Source: RGIG2041 sp045578865
GTDB taxonomy: Bacteria; Bacillota; Clostridia; UBA1381; UMGS1253
NCBI GenBank assembly: GCA_045578865.1
Contig: JAZNLB010000019.1
Coordinates: 1 to 45,714, forward strand
Length of the DNA stretch: 45,714 bases
Reading direction: 5' to 3'
The notes under the pieces were generated by a model. The model searched no databases and was not told where the DNA came from. It saw only the letters and a list, made by a program, of their open reading frames with translations. Of this stretch, positions 1 through 8,210 are shown piece by piece; positions within the stretch are counted from its first letter, which is position 1; each line of letters starts with the position of its first letter. Position numbers and translations under genes: made by a program.

Positions 1-306
1 CCGGTTCAGACAGCGGATGCGCTTGCCAAGCAGGCGATGGCGATGTTTCGGGCGCAGTATGACTGGGCATATCCGGTGCGAGCATTGTCGGTGCGTGCAT
101 TTGCTTTGACGCAGCAGCAGTACAGTCAACTTACCGTTACGGACGGCAAGCATCCGATTGCGCGCCGTGCCATTGAGGGCGTTATGGATGAACTCAAAGA
201 AAAATTCGGTCGAGAAGTCACGACCTTTGGCACGCTGATGTGTGAAAATAAAATGCCGGAAAAGGGAATGCATGAAATCGTCCTCCCCGGCATGATTAAA
301 GAGTGA
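1..306 (+). CDS. Y-family DNA polymerase (DinB/UvrX-like), C-terminal fragment
   Basis: This is the last 101 codons of a gene that begins outside the window; the frame is open from base 1 to the TGA at 304-306. The residues match the little-finger domain of Y-family translesion polymerases of the UvrX/YqjW type: a helix ending in MFRAQYDW, a strand with PVRALSVRAF, then an arginine-rich helix with MDELKEKFG. This domain grips the DNA template and helps set which lesions are bypassed. The catalytic palm and fingers are off the left edge, so activity cannot be judged. The gene faces the purine operon tail-to-tail, with a structured intergenic stretch between them. Confidence 0.72.
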   Translation, partial: PVQTADALAKQAMAMFRAQYDWAYPVRALSVRAFALTQQQYSQLTVTDGKHPIARRAIEGVMDELKEKFGREVTTFGTLMCENKMPEKGMHEIVLPGMIKE

Positions 307-443
307 GGAAATGTAAAAATGCGCCGGAGCGCAAATGGATTTGCTATGCACAAACCTCACCCTCGGCGTACCGGTGTACGCCTTCGGGCCAATCGGCAAG
401 CCGATGCGGTTTGTCCATTCCGACACATTTTTCCTATTTCCTC
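305..443. repeat. Structured intergenic element with nested inverted repeats
   Basis: Bases 305-312 (GAGGAAAT) are the exact inverse of 436-443 (ATTTCCTC). Inside these arms AAAATG pairs with CATTTT, ACAAACC (350-356) pairs with GGTTTGT (408-414), and two more hairpins lie within: GGCGTAC/GTACGCC and ATCGGC/GCCGAT. The nested arms suggest a branched RNA or a palindromic mobile repeat. The element starts at the stop codon of the upstream polymerase gene, so it might also help end that transcript. Confidence 0.5.
315..348 (+). repeat. Direct repeat copy 1 (two tandem mini-hairpins)
   Basis: About 33 bases here recur at 455-488 with only two substitutions. Each copy can form GCGC-CGGA-GCGC followed by GCAAAT-NN-ATTTGC. 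The C-to-T change in copy 2 keeps pairing as a G-U wobble, and the other change falls in a loop. Confidence 0.6.
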
Positions 444-454
444 AAAAAGAGGCG

Positions 455-488
455 TAAAATGCGCCGGAGTGCAAATAGATTTGCTATG
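455..488 (+). repeat. Direct repeat copy 2 (two tandem mini-hairpins)
   Basis: Second copy of the repeat at 315-348, about 140 bases downstream and just before the purL terminator. Both hairpins remain possible. The two copies bracket most of the structured element at 305-443. Confidence 0.6.
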
Positions 489-490
489 AA

Positions 491-530
491 TACAAAAAAA
501 CGCTTGTGCGATTGCACAAGCGTTTTTATG
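491..530 (-). terminator. Bidirectional terminator closing the purine operon
   Basis: A 14-base-pair perfect inverted repeat (496-509 with 514-527) has a four-base loop, with an A-run on one side and a T-run on the other. It lies directly after the purL stop codon and can also stop rightward transcripts from the polymerase gene. Confidence 0.9.
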
Positions 531-539
531 TGTTTCTTC

Positions 540-3500
540 TTATTTAAAATATTTTACTGCACTTTCAAACATGCCCATATCGTAGGCACCGTCCACATTT
601 TTATACAGACCGTCGCCGATACGCTCGGAGTGACCCATTTTACCGAGGACACGGCCGTCCGGCGAAGTGATACCCTCTACTGCAAGGATAGAGCCGTTCG
701 GGTTAAAGTGAATGTCCGTAGTCGGGTTGCCTGCAAGGTCAACATACTGCGTAATAATCTGACCGTTGTCTGCAAGTTGGCGGATGAGCGCTTCGTCTGC
801 AAGGAAGCGGCCTTCGCCATGCGAAATCGGCACAGTGTAGATATCGCCAACATTGGTGTTTGCAAGCCACGGAGACTTGTTGGATGCGATGCGCGTGCGA
901 ACGAGTCTCGACTGGTGGCGCGAAATTGTGTTAAATGTCAGTGTCGGGCAGTTTTCATCGGTGTCTATGATTTTGCCGTACGGCACAAGACCGAGTTTGA
1001 TAAGTGCCTGGAAGCCGTTACAGATACCGCACATCAAACCGTAGCGGTTGTCTAATAAATCGCTTACAGCATCTTTAATCTGTGCATTTCTGAAGAACGC
1101 CGTAATAAACTTACCGGAGCCGTCCGGTTCGTCGCCGCCGGAAAAGCCGCCCGGAATGAAAATGATTTGCGACTCTTTTACCTTTTCGGCAAATGCGTTT
1201 ACAGATTCTCCAATCGCCTGCGAGGTTAAGTTGCGAATTACAAAGATTTCCGGCTCTGCGCCTGCTTTTCTAAGAACCTTTGCGGTATCAAATTCACAGT
1301 TTGTGCCCGGGAATACCGGAATCAGCACGCGCGGTTTTGCTGCTTTTATTGCCGGTGCAACTCTTGTTTCGGCGTTGTAACTAAATGCCGGAATTTCTTT
1401 TTCTTCTGTCTTAATATTGCAAGAGAAGATGCCTTCGAGTTTGTCTTCATAACCCTTTAAGAGAGCATCGAGTTTGAGTGTATCGCCCTTAAATGCAATT
1501 TCCTGTGCGGCGGTTGTGTAACCGAGCAATTTACCGATGTTTACATCTTCGGTAAGTTCTAAAATGAAACTGCCGTATGCATAGCGCGCAAAGATGTCTT
1601 CCACGGTAAGTGCATCGTCATATTTAAAGCCGATGCCGTTACCGATTGCCATTTTAAAGATAGCCTCTGCAATACCGCCAAAGCCGATGGTATAAGCGGC
1701 AGAAACTTTGCCCTCGCGCATCAGTTTGGTTACGGTGTTAAAGGTATCTACCAAAGATTTTGTAACCGGTAGATTGTTTTTGTCATACGCAGGTGCAAGA
1801 TACACAACCTTGCGGTCTGCACCCTTAAATTCGCCGGAGACGATGTTTTGTACCTTGTCGGTGGTTACGGCAAAGGAAACAAGCGTCGGCGGAACATCTA
1901 ACTTTTCAAAACTACCACTCATGGAGTCCTTGCCGCCGATTGCGCCGATTTCGAGTTCTTTTTGCGCCATAAATGCGCCGAGCAGAGCGGAAAGCGGTTT
2001 ACCCCAGCGCTTTGCATCCTTCATCGGTTTTTCAAAATATTCTTGGAAGGTCAGGTAAACTTCTTTAAAGTCTGCACCTGCCGCAATCAGTTTGGAAACA
2101 GACTCTACCACAGCCATGTAAGCGCCGTGGTACGGGCTTTGCTCGGAAAGATACGGGTTGTAACCCCATGCCATGAGCGAGCAGGTATCGGTGTATTTTT
2201 GCTCTACGGATACCTTGTGCACCATTGCCTGAATCGGCGTGAGTTGGTTTTTACCGCCGAACGGCATCAGGACAGTGCCTGCGCCGATGGTCGAGTCAAA
2301 ACGCTCGGACAGACCGCGCTTCGAGCAGATATTTAAGTCGCTGACAAGTGCATTGTAGTTCTCTGTAAAGTTACCGCTTACGGTCGGCTTTTTATAGGTT
2401 GCCGCCGCTGCGTGCACATCGATATGTTTTTCTGCGCCGTTGGAGTTTAAGAACTCACGGGACAGATTTACAATTTGCTTGCCGTTCCAGTGCATAATCA
2501 GTCTCGGCTCTGCCTTTACGGTCGCTACGATGCTGGCTTCAAGGTTTTCCGCATCTGCAAGTTCAATAAAGCGCGGCGCATCTTCTTTTGCAACCACAAC
2601 AGCCATGCGCTCCTGCGATTCGCTGATGGCAAGTTCTGTGCCGTCGAGACCGTCGTACTTTTTCGGTACGGCATTTAAGTTGATTTCAAGGCCGTCAGCA
2701 AGCTCGCCGATGGCAACGGAAACGCCGCCTGCACCAAAGTCGTTACAACGCTTGATGAGCAGGGAGGCTTCTTTATTTCTAAACAGTCTTTGCAGTTTTC
2801 TTTCTTCCGGTGCGTTACCTTTTTGTACCTCCGCACCGCAACTTTCCAGAGACTGAAGGTTGTGCGACTTGGACGAGCCGGTTGCGCCGCCGCAACCGTC
2901 ACGGCCGGTTCTGCCGCCCAACAAAATAACGATGTCGCTGTCTACGGGGCGTTCGCGGCGCACATTTTCTGCCGGAGCTGCCGCAATAACTGCGCCGATT
3001 TCCATGCGCTTTGCCGCATAACCCGGATGATAAAGTTCATCTACCTGACCGGTTGCCAGACCAATCTGGTTACCGTAGGAACTATAACCTGCAGCCGCAG
3101 TGGTTACGATTTTGCGCTGCGGGAGTTTGCCCGGCAAGGTATCCTGTACGCTGACACACGGGTCAGCCGCGCCGGTTACACGCATAGCCGCATATACATA
3201 AGAGCGGCCGGAGAGCGGGTCACGGATGGCACCGCCGATACAGGTTGCTGCGCCGCCGAACGGCTCAATTTCCGTCGGATGGTTATGGGTTTCGTTTTTG
3301 AACAACAAAAGCCATTCTTCTGTTTTACCCTCAACATCTACATCAATTTTCACGGTGCAGGCATTGATTTCTTCGGATTCGTCGAGACGGTCGAGTTTGC
3401 CGTTTTTTCGCAAATGTTTTACCGCGAGGGTTGCTATATCCATTAAGTTAATCGGTTTTGTTCTGCCGAGTTCTGCACGGGTTTTGATGTATTCATCGTA

Positions 3501-4232
3501 CGCCGCCTGCAAAAGTGCATCTTCGAATTTTACAGAGTCGATGGTCGTTAGGAATGTGGTGTGACGGCAATGGTCGGACCAGTAGGTATCAATCATTTTG
3601 ATTTCCGTGATGGTCGGATTTCTGCCTTCACTTTTAAAGTAACTTTGGCAGAATGCTATGTCGTCATTGTCCATGGCAAGACCGTTTTCAACTACGAAAT
3701 CCGCAAGACCTTTTTCATCTAACGCAATAAAACCATCGAGGGTGCGTACCTCGGTCGGAATTTCATATTCCGTTTTGAGTGTAGCGTATGTATCCAGGGA
3801 AGCGAGGCGGCTTTCCACCGGGTTGATAACATATTTCTGGATGGTTTCGATTTCTTCTTTGGACAAGTCGCCGTAGAGCAGATAAACCTTTGCGGTTTTT
3901 ACATCCGGGCGGTCCTTTTTGGATATAATCTGGATACACTGTGCTGCGGAGTCTGCACGCTGGTCAAACTGACCCGGCAGGAATTCTACCGCGAAAACAC
4001 AATCTGCGCCTTCCGGCAAAGTATCGCTGACCATATCAAGTTGCGGTTCTGCAAATACGGTCATTTTACAGGCATCAAACAAATCCTTTTCAATGTTTTC
4101 TACATCATAGCGGTTTAAAATTCGTACTTCCTTGAGTGCGGAAATCTGCAAAAGGCCGCACAGGTCATTTTTGAGCGCGGTTGCCTCATGTGTAAGGCCC
4201 GGCTTTTTTTCTACATAAATTCTGTATACCAT
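540..4232 (-). CDS. purL: Phosphoribosylformylglycinamidine synthase, PurL-PurQ fusion
   Basis: Makes FGAM from FGAR, ATP and glutamine, the fourth step of de novo purine synthesis. At 1230 residues it is the long single-chain form, here of the clostridial type. The central part carries the synthetase motifs, including KNETHNHPT near residue 310 and a GGRTGRDGCGGATGSS loop. The C-terminal part (from about 970) is a complete class I glutamine amidotransferase with FPGTNCEFD, the nucleophile in GICNGFQ (Cys1071) and a SHGEGRF histidine-glutamate motif. The start is supported by AAGGAG eight bases upstream. It is the last gene of the operon, 18 bases after purD, and is followed directly by a terminator. 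The glutaminase domain looks fully intact, unlike that of the PurF-like protein in the same operon. Confidence 0.97.
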   Translation of the reverse strand: MVYRIYVEKKPGLTHEATALKNDLCGLLQISALKEVRILNRYDVENIEKDLFDACKMTVFAEPQLDMVSDTLPEGADCVFAVEFLPGQFDQRADSAAQCIQIISKKDRPDVKTAKVYLLYGDLSKEEIETIQKYVINPVESRLASLDTYATLKTEYEIPTEVRTLDGFIALDEKGLADFVVENGLAMDNDDIAFCQSYFKSEGRNPTITEIKMIDTYWSDHCRHTTFLTTIDSVKFEDALLQAAYDEYIKTRAELGRTKPINLMDIATLAVKHLRKNGKLDRLDESEEINACTVKIDVDVEGKTEEWLLLFKNETHNHPTEIEPFGGAATCIGGAIRDPLSGRSYVYAAMRVTGAADPCVSVQDTLPGKLPQRKIVTTAAAGYSSYGNQIGLATGQVDELYHPGYAAKRMEIGAVIAAAPAENVRRERPVDSDIVILLGGRTGRDGCGGATGSSKSHNLQSLESCGAEVQKGNAPEERKLQRLFRNKEASLLIKRCNDFGAGGVSVAIGELADGLEINLNAVPKKYDGLDGTELAISESQERMAVVVAKEDAPRFIELADAENLEASIVATVKAEPRLIMHWNGKQIVNLSREFLNSNGAEKHIDVHAAAATYKKPTVSGNFTENYNALVSDLNICSKRGLSERFDSTIGAGTVLMPFGGKNQLTPIQAMVHKVSVEQKYTDTCSLMAWGYNPYLSEQSPYHGAYMAVVESVSKLIAAGADFKEVYLTFQEYFEKPMKDAKRWGKPLSALLGAFMAQKELEIGAIGGKDSMSGSFEKLDVPPTLVSFAVTTDKVQNIVSGEFKGADRKVVYLAPAYDKNNLPVTKSLVDTFNTVTKLMREGKVSAAYTIGFGGIAEAIFKMAIGNGIGFKYDDALTVEDIFARYAYGSFILELTEDVNIGKLLGYTTAAQEIAFKGDTLKLDALLKGYEDKLEGIFSCNIKTEEKEIPAFSYNAETRVAPAIKAAKPRVLIPVFPGTNCEFDTAKVLRKAGAEPEIFVIRNLTSQAIGESVNAFAEKVKESQIIFIPGGFSGGDEPDGSGKFITAFFRNAQIKDAVSDLLDNRYGLMCGICNGFQALIKLGLVPYGKIIDTDENCPTLTFNTISRHQSRLVRTRIASNKSPWLANTNVGDIYTVPISHGEGRFLADEALIRQLADNGQIITQYVDLAGNPTTDIHFNPNGSILAVEGITSPDGRVLGKMGHSERIGDGLYKNVDGAYDMGMFESAVKYFK

Positions 4233-4250
4233 ATCTGTACTCCTTATGTT

Positions 4251-5513
4251 TTATTTTGCGGCAAGTGCTTTTTTGCCGATGTCGCTACGGCTGTATGCAT
4301 TGTCAAAATGTACTTTTGCTACATTTTTATAACTTTCGGCAATTGCGTCTTCGAGCGTCGGCGCAGTTGCCGTTACGCCGAGTACGCGACCGCCGTTGGT
4401 TAAGAGTTTGCCGTCTTTTAAGGTTGCACCTGCAACATAAAGTTCGGCGGAAAAATCATCATCTACGGTGATTTCAAAACCTTTTTCGTATGCGGACGGG
4501 TAGCCTGCGGATGCCATAATGACACAACAAGCGTTTTTGTCTGCAAAGCGCACATCTGCCTCGGAAAGTTTGCCTTCTGCAATGCTTTGCATGATTTCAA
4601 ACAAATCGCTTTCCAAAAGTGGCAGAACCACTTGTGTTTCCGGATCGCCGAAGCGGCAGTTGTATTCAATCACTTTCGGACCGTTTGGCGTGAGCATCAA
4701 GCCGAAGTACAGACAACCGCAAAATGGTCTGCCCTCTGCGTTCATCGCATCGATGGTCGGCTTAAAGATGGTTTGCATACATTCGTCTGCGATTTCTTTA
4801 GTGTAGTACGGATTCGGTGCCACCGTACCCATACCGCCGGTGTTTAAGCCGTTGTCGCCGTCGAGGGCGCGCTTGTGGTCCATGCTCGATACCATCGGCA
4901 CAACCGTCTTTGCATCGGTAAATGCCAAAACGGAAACCTCCGGTCCGGTTAAAAATTCTTCAATAACAATTTTCGAGCCGGACTCGCCGAATACTTTATC
5001 TGCCATCATGGAGCGCACGGCATCCATCGCATCTTCTCTTGTCTCGGCAATCACAACACCCTTGCCGAGCGCAAGGCCGTCTGCCTTGATTACGGTCGGA
5101 ATCGGCGCATCCGCGAGGTAGGCAAGAGCCTTGTCCATATCGTCAAACACTTCGTATGCCGCAGTCGGGATGTTGTATTTTTTCATTAAGTTTTTGGAAA
5201 AAATCTTGCTGCCTTCAATGATGGCGGCATTGGCTTTCGGACCAAAGCACGGGATGCCAGCTGCATTTAAGGCATCTACCGCACCGAGCACCAGCGGGTC
5301 ATCCGGTGCAACAACCGCAAAGTCAATCTTGTTTTCCACCGCCCAGGCGGTAATTTTATCTATTTCTTTTGCACCGATGTTCACACAAGTGGCATCTGCG
5401 GCGATACCGCCGTTGCCCGGCAGAGCGAACAATTCGGTGATTTTCTTGCTTTCTTTTAATTTTTTGATGATGGCGTGCTCTCTGCCGCCACCGCCGACAA
5501 CCATTACTTTCAT
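4251..5513 (-). CDS. purD: Phosphoribosylamine-glycine ligase (GAR synthetase)
   Basis: Joins phosphoribosylamine to glycine using ATP, the second step of purine synthesis. The 420-residue length is normal for PurD. The N-terminus has MVVGGGGREHAI, the central ATP-grasp region has IKADGLALGKGV, and GGMGTVAPNPYY and YNCRFGDPETQ follow, all typical of the family. The preceding gene, purH, is separated by about 160 bases holding an intergenic repeat, while purL follows after 18 bases. The Shine-Dalgarno match (AAAGGAA) is rather far from the ATG, but the N-terminal motif fixes the start. Confidence 0.96.
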   Translation of the reverse strand: MKVMVVGGGGREHAIIKKLKESKKITELFALPGNGGIAADATCVNIGAKEIDKITAWAVENKIDFAVVAPDDPLVLGAVDALNAAGIPCFGPKANAAIIEGSKIFSKNLMKKYNIPTAAYEVFDDMDKALAYLADAPIPTVIKADGLALGKGVVIAETREDAMDAVRSMMADKVFGESGSKIVIEEFLTGPEVSVLAFTDAKTVVPMVSSMDHKRALDGDNGLNTGGMGTVAPNPYYTKEIADECMQTIFKPTIDAMNAEGRPFCGCLYFGLMLTPNGPKVIEYNCRFGDPETQVVLPLLESDLFEIMQSIAEGKLSEADVRFADKNACCVIMASAGYPSAYEKGFEITVDDDFSAELYVAGATLKDGKLLTNGGRVLGVTATAPTLEDAIAESYKNVAKVHFDNAYSRSDIGKKALAAK

Positions 5514-5570
5514 TGGAGTTTTGATTCCTTTCTCTGTTTTAGAGTTTTAGATAAACATTACATAGGATAT

Positions 5571-5672
5571 TTAAAAGCGGAGAATCGGATGCAAGATGAG
5601 GCAAAAGCGCAGCCAATACTTGTGTATTGGCGAGCATTTTAACGAAGTATTGCGCCGATTTTACCTTTTAAA
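5571..5672 (-). repeat. Structured intergenic repeat, copy A
   Basis: Roughly 100 bases between purH and purD, aligned over its whole length with 9305-9411. Outer arms AATCGG (5583-5588) and CCGATT (5655-5660) are inverted. The centre forms CCAATAC-TTGT-GTATTGG (5613-5630). It follows the upstream stop codon in the same orientation as copy B. Confidence 0.75.
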
Positions 5673-5675
5673 AAA

Positions 5676-6860
5676 TTAGTGGTGGAAGAGACGCATCTTA
5701 GTAAACGCCATCGTCATGCCATGCTTGTTGCAGGCTTCAATCACATTGTCATCGCGAATTGAGCCGCCCGGTTGTGCCACATAAGTTACACCGCTCTTCG
5801 CCGCGCGTTCAATGTTGTCGCCGAACGGGAAGAAAGCATCCGAGCCAAGTGCCACGCCGGAGATGGAGGCAAGGTATGCCTTCTTTTCTTCACGGGTAAG
5901 CGGCTCCGGCTTTACGGAGAAGAATTTTTGCCATTCGCCGTCTGCAAGTATGTCCTCGTAATCGTCGGAAATATAAATATCAATCGTATTGTCTCTGTCC
6001 GGTCTGCCGACACTGTCTAAGAAAGGCAGGTTTAATACTTTTTCATGCTGGCGCAGATGCCAGATGTCTGCTTTATTTCCGGCAAGGCGTGTGCAGTGAA
6101 TTCTCGACTGCTGACCTGCGCCTACGCCGATGGCCTGACCGTCTTTTGCAAAGCATACGGAGTTCGACTGGGTGTATTTGAGTGTAATGAGTGCGATGAT
6201 TAAATCACGCACGGCACTCTCCGGCAAATCCTTATGGTCCGTTACGATTTCGGACAAAAGGGCTTTGTTGATTTCAAAATTGTTTCTGCCCTGCTCAAAA
6301 GTGATGCCGAATACATCTTTTGTTTCCTGCACTTCGGGGATATAATTCGGGTCGATTTGCACGATGTTGTAGCTGCCCTTGCGCTTGCCTTTTAAGATTT
6401 CCAGCGCCTCCGGAGTGTAGCCCGGGGCGATAATGCCGTCAGACACTTCGCGCGCTACCAACTTTGCGGTGGTTACATCGCAGATATCGCTAAGAGCAAT
6501 CCAGTCACCGAAAGAGGACATTCTGTCCGTGCCGCGCGCTCTTGCATATGCGGTTGCGAGCGGGCTTTCGTCTAAACCTTCCACATCATCTACAAAGCAA
6601 GCTTTCTTTAAGTCGGCGCTCATCGGGATGCCGACAGCGGCGCTCGTCGGGCTGACATGCTTAAAACTGGTTGCGGCGCACATACCGAGCGCGGCTTTAA
6701 TCTCACGCACGAGTTGCCAGGAGTTAAAAGCATCTAAAAAGTTAATGTAACCCGGTTTGCCGTTTAAAATCTGAATCGGGAGTTCTTCGCCGTTTTTCAT
6801 GTAGATTTTTGCCGGCTTCTGATTTGGGTTACAGCCGTATTTGAGTTCAAATTCTTTCAT
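5676..6860 (-). CDS. purH: AICAR transformylase, stand-alone (PurH C-terminal domain type)
   Basis: Transfers a formyl group from 10-formyl-THF to AICAR (ZMP), giving FAICAR. The 394 residues cover only the AICARFT domain; the MGS-like cyclohydrolase domain of bifunctional PurH is absent. The catalytic Lys-His pair is present as SFKHVSP (Lys67, His68). The ATG at 6860 is preferred over an in-frame TTG three codons upstream because a GAGAGGA site lies about ten bases before it. The next gene upstream encodes a separate IMP cyclohydrolase, so the two together replace PurH. Its substrate ZMP is the ligand sensed by the riboswitch at the head of the operon, giving a plausible feedback loop. Confidence 0.92.
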   Translation of the reverse strand: MKEFELKYGCNPNQKPAKIYMKNGEELPIQILNGKPGYINFLDAFNSWQLVREIKAALGMCAATSFKHVSPTSAAVGIPMSADLKKACFVDDVEGLDESPLATAYARARGTDRMSSFGDWIALSDICDVTTAKLVAREVSDGIIAPGYTPEALEILKGKRKGSYNIVQIDPNYIPEVQETKDVFGITFEQGRNNFEINKALLSEIVTDHKDLPESAVRDLIIALITLKYTQSNSVCFAKDGQAIGVGAGQQSRIHCTRLAGNKADIWHLRQHEKVLNLPFLDSVGRPDRDNTIDIYISDDYEDILADGEWQKFFSVKPEPLTREEKKAYLASISGVALGSDAFFPFGDNIERAAKSGVTYVAQPGGSIRDDNVIEACNKHGMTMAFTKMRLFHH

Positions 6861-6882
6861 AGCGTGCAAATCCTCTCTTGTA

Positions 6883-7596
6883 TTAGTTGTTCTTGTTTAC
6901 GATTTTGGTTTTGGTTTCGCCAGAGGCAATATCTATGTAGCGCACGAACAGGGAAACTTTGTTTTCTTCGTTTAATGCATTCCAAAGCTTGTCGGTAAAC
7001 TCGTCGATACAGTTTGGAATGGATATGAGTTTCGGCTCGCCTTCAAAACTCGGCAACGGATTTCCGTCGCACTTGTAGGTGTGGATAAAATGACCGTTGC
7101 CTGCAAGCGGTGCGGTGTAAGAGAAGGTGTAGCGCTGGCAACTTTCCGGATTGCCGTTTGCACTTTTTAAAATGGAGAGTGCATAATTTACCTCGCCGTC
7201 CTCCAGTTTTATGATACCGGAAATGCGTGGCGTGAAGTTCGGCGCGTCCGGCTCAAACTCGCGTGTACGCAGAGACTGCTCAAAAGTAAATTGTTGATTC
7301 ATCAAATCATAAATTGTGTCGGTCTGGTCGCCGTTGGTCACAATCGTCTTGTTACCGAGTACGCGTACCGGTGCATAAATAATCAGGCTCGGGTCTTCTA
7401 ATTTGGATTCGTCAAAAGCCTGTGTGCGGATGCCTGCGCCGTCTTCTACGAAAATGCGGTTGCGGCTGTTTTGACTTCTGCCCATAATGAAATATGCGGC
7501 TACTACACTTTTGCCGTCTTCGGACTTACCGAGAATAATACCTCTGCCTGGGTATGCGTTTTCGCGCAGTTCTTTTTCAATACAAATCTTTTCCAT
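6883..7596 (-). CDS. purO: IMP cyclohydrolase, PurO type
   Basis: Closes the ring of FAICAR to form IMP, the last step of the pathway. The 237-residue protein resembles the archaeal PurO family rather than the PurH N-terminal domain: an early GRGIILG segment, MGRSQNSRNR, then PVRVLGNKTIVTNGDQTDTI, which matches the conserved NG-HTDTI region of PurO, and TPRISG further on. It starts two bases after the purN stop and is followed 22 bases later by the AICAR transformylase, so context and sequence agree. It is somewhat longer than the archaeal enzyme as I recall it (about 200 residues). The start has AAAGGAA nine bases upstream. Confidence 0.88.
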   Translation of the reverse strand: MEKICIEKELRENAYPGRGIILGKSEDGKSVVAAYFIMGRSQNSRNRIFVEDGAGIRTQAFDESKLEDPSLIIYAPVRVLGNKTIVTNGDQTDTIYDLMNQQFTFEQSLRTREFEPDAPNFTPRISGIIKLEDGEVNYALSILKSANGNPESCQRYTFSYTAPLAGNGHFIHTYKCDGNPLPSFEGEPKLISIPNCIDEFTDKLWNALNEENKVSLFVRYIDIASGETKTKIVNKNN

Positions 7597-7598
7597 GA

Positions 7599-8210
7599 TT
7601 ACTCGTTCCTTTCCAATAGTATAGAGGCGGACACCAACTCGGTTGCCTCAGGCAGAATTTTCCACTCCGCCTGTTGCATTACGCGCTTTTGGAGTACCTC
7701 CGGCGTATCGTCCGGTAAAATTTCTACGGCTTTTTGCAAAATGATTTTGCCGCCGTCCGGAATTTCGTTTACAAAATGTACAGTGGCGCCCGTTACTTTA
7801 ACGCCGTATTCAAGTGCCGCTTCGTGCACATGCAATCCGTAAAAACCCTTGCCGCAAAACGACGGAATGAGCGATGGATGCACATTTAAGATGCGATTTG
7901 CAAACTTTGCGGTAAACCGCTCGCTTAAAATGCACATAAAGCCGGCAAGCACAATCAGGTCGATTTCGTTTTCCAAAAGCAGGGCGCAGATTTTATCTTC
8001 AAACGCCTCTTGTGAGCCACATTCTTTTTTAGAAACAACCGCATTTTTTATGCCTGCGTTTTTGGCGCGCTCTAATGCATAGGCATCTGCGTTATTGGAA
8101 ATTACAAGCACGATTTCGCCGCTTGTGAGTACGCTGCCCTGACTGTCAATGAGTGCTTGCAGATTTGTGCCGCCGCCGGAAACCAGTACGGCAATCTTTG
8201 CCTTTAACAT
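7599..8210 (-). CDS. purN: Phosphoribosylglycinamide formyltransferase (10-formyl-THF type)
   Basis: Formylates GAR with 10-formyl-THF, the third step of the pathway. The 203-residue length is usual for PurN. The N-terminus VLVSGGGTNLQALID is the phosphate-binding segment, ILNVHPSLIPSF carries the catalytic Asn and His, and GATVHFVNEIPDGG ends with the catalytic Asp region. The start overlaps the purM stop by seven bases, which suggests translational coupling. With the AICAR transformylase it is the second folate-dependent enzyme in this operon. Confidence 0.95.
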   Translation of the reverse strand: MLKAKIAVLVSGGGTNLQALIDSQGSVLTSGEIVLVISNNADAYALERAKNAGIKNAVVSKKECGSQEAFEDKICALLLENEIDLIVLAGFMCILSERFTAKFANRILNVHPSLIPSFCGKGFYGLHVHEAALEYGVKVTGATVHFVNEIPDGGKIILQKAVEILPDDTPEVLQKRVMQQAEWKILPEATELVSASILLERNE

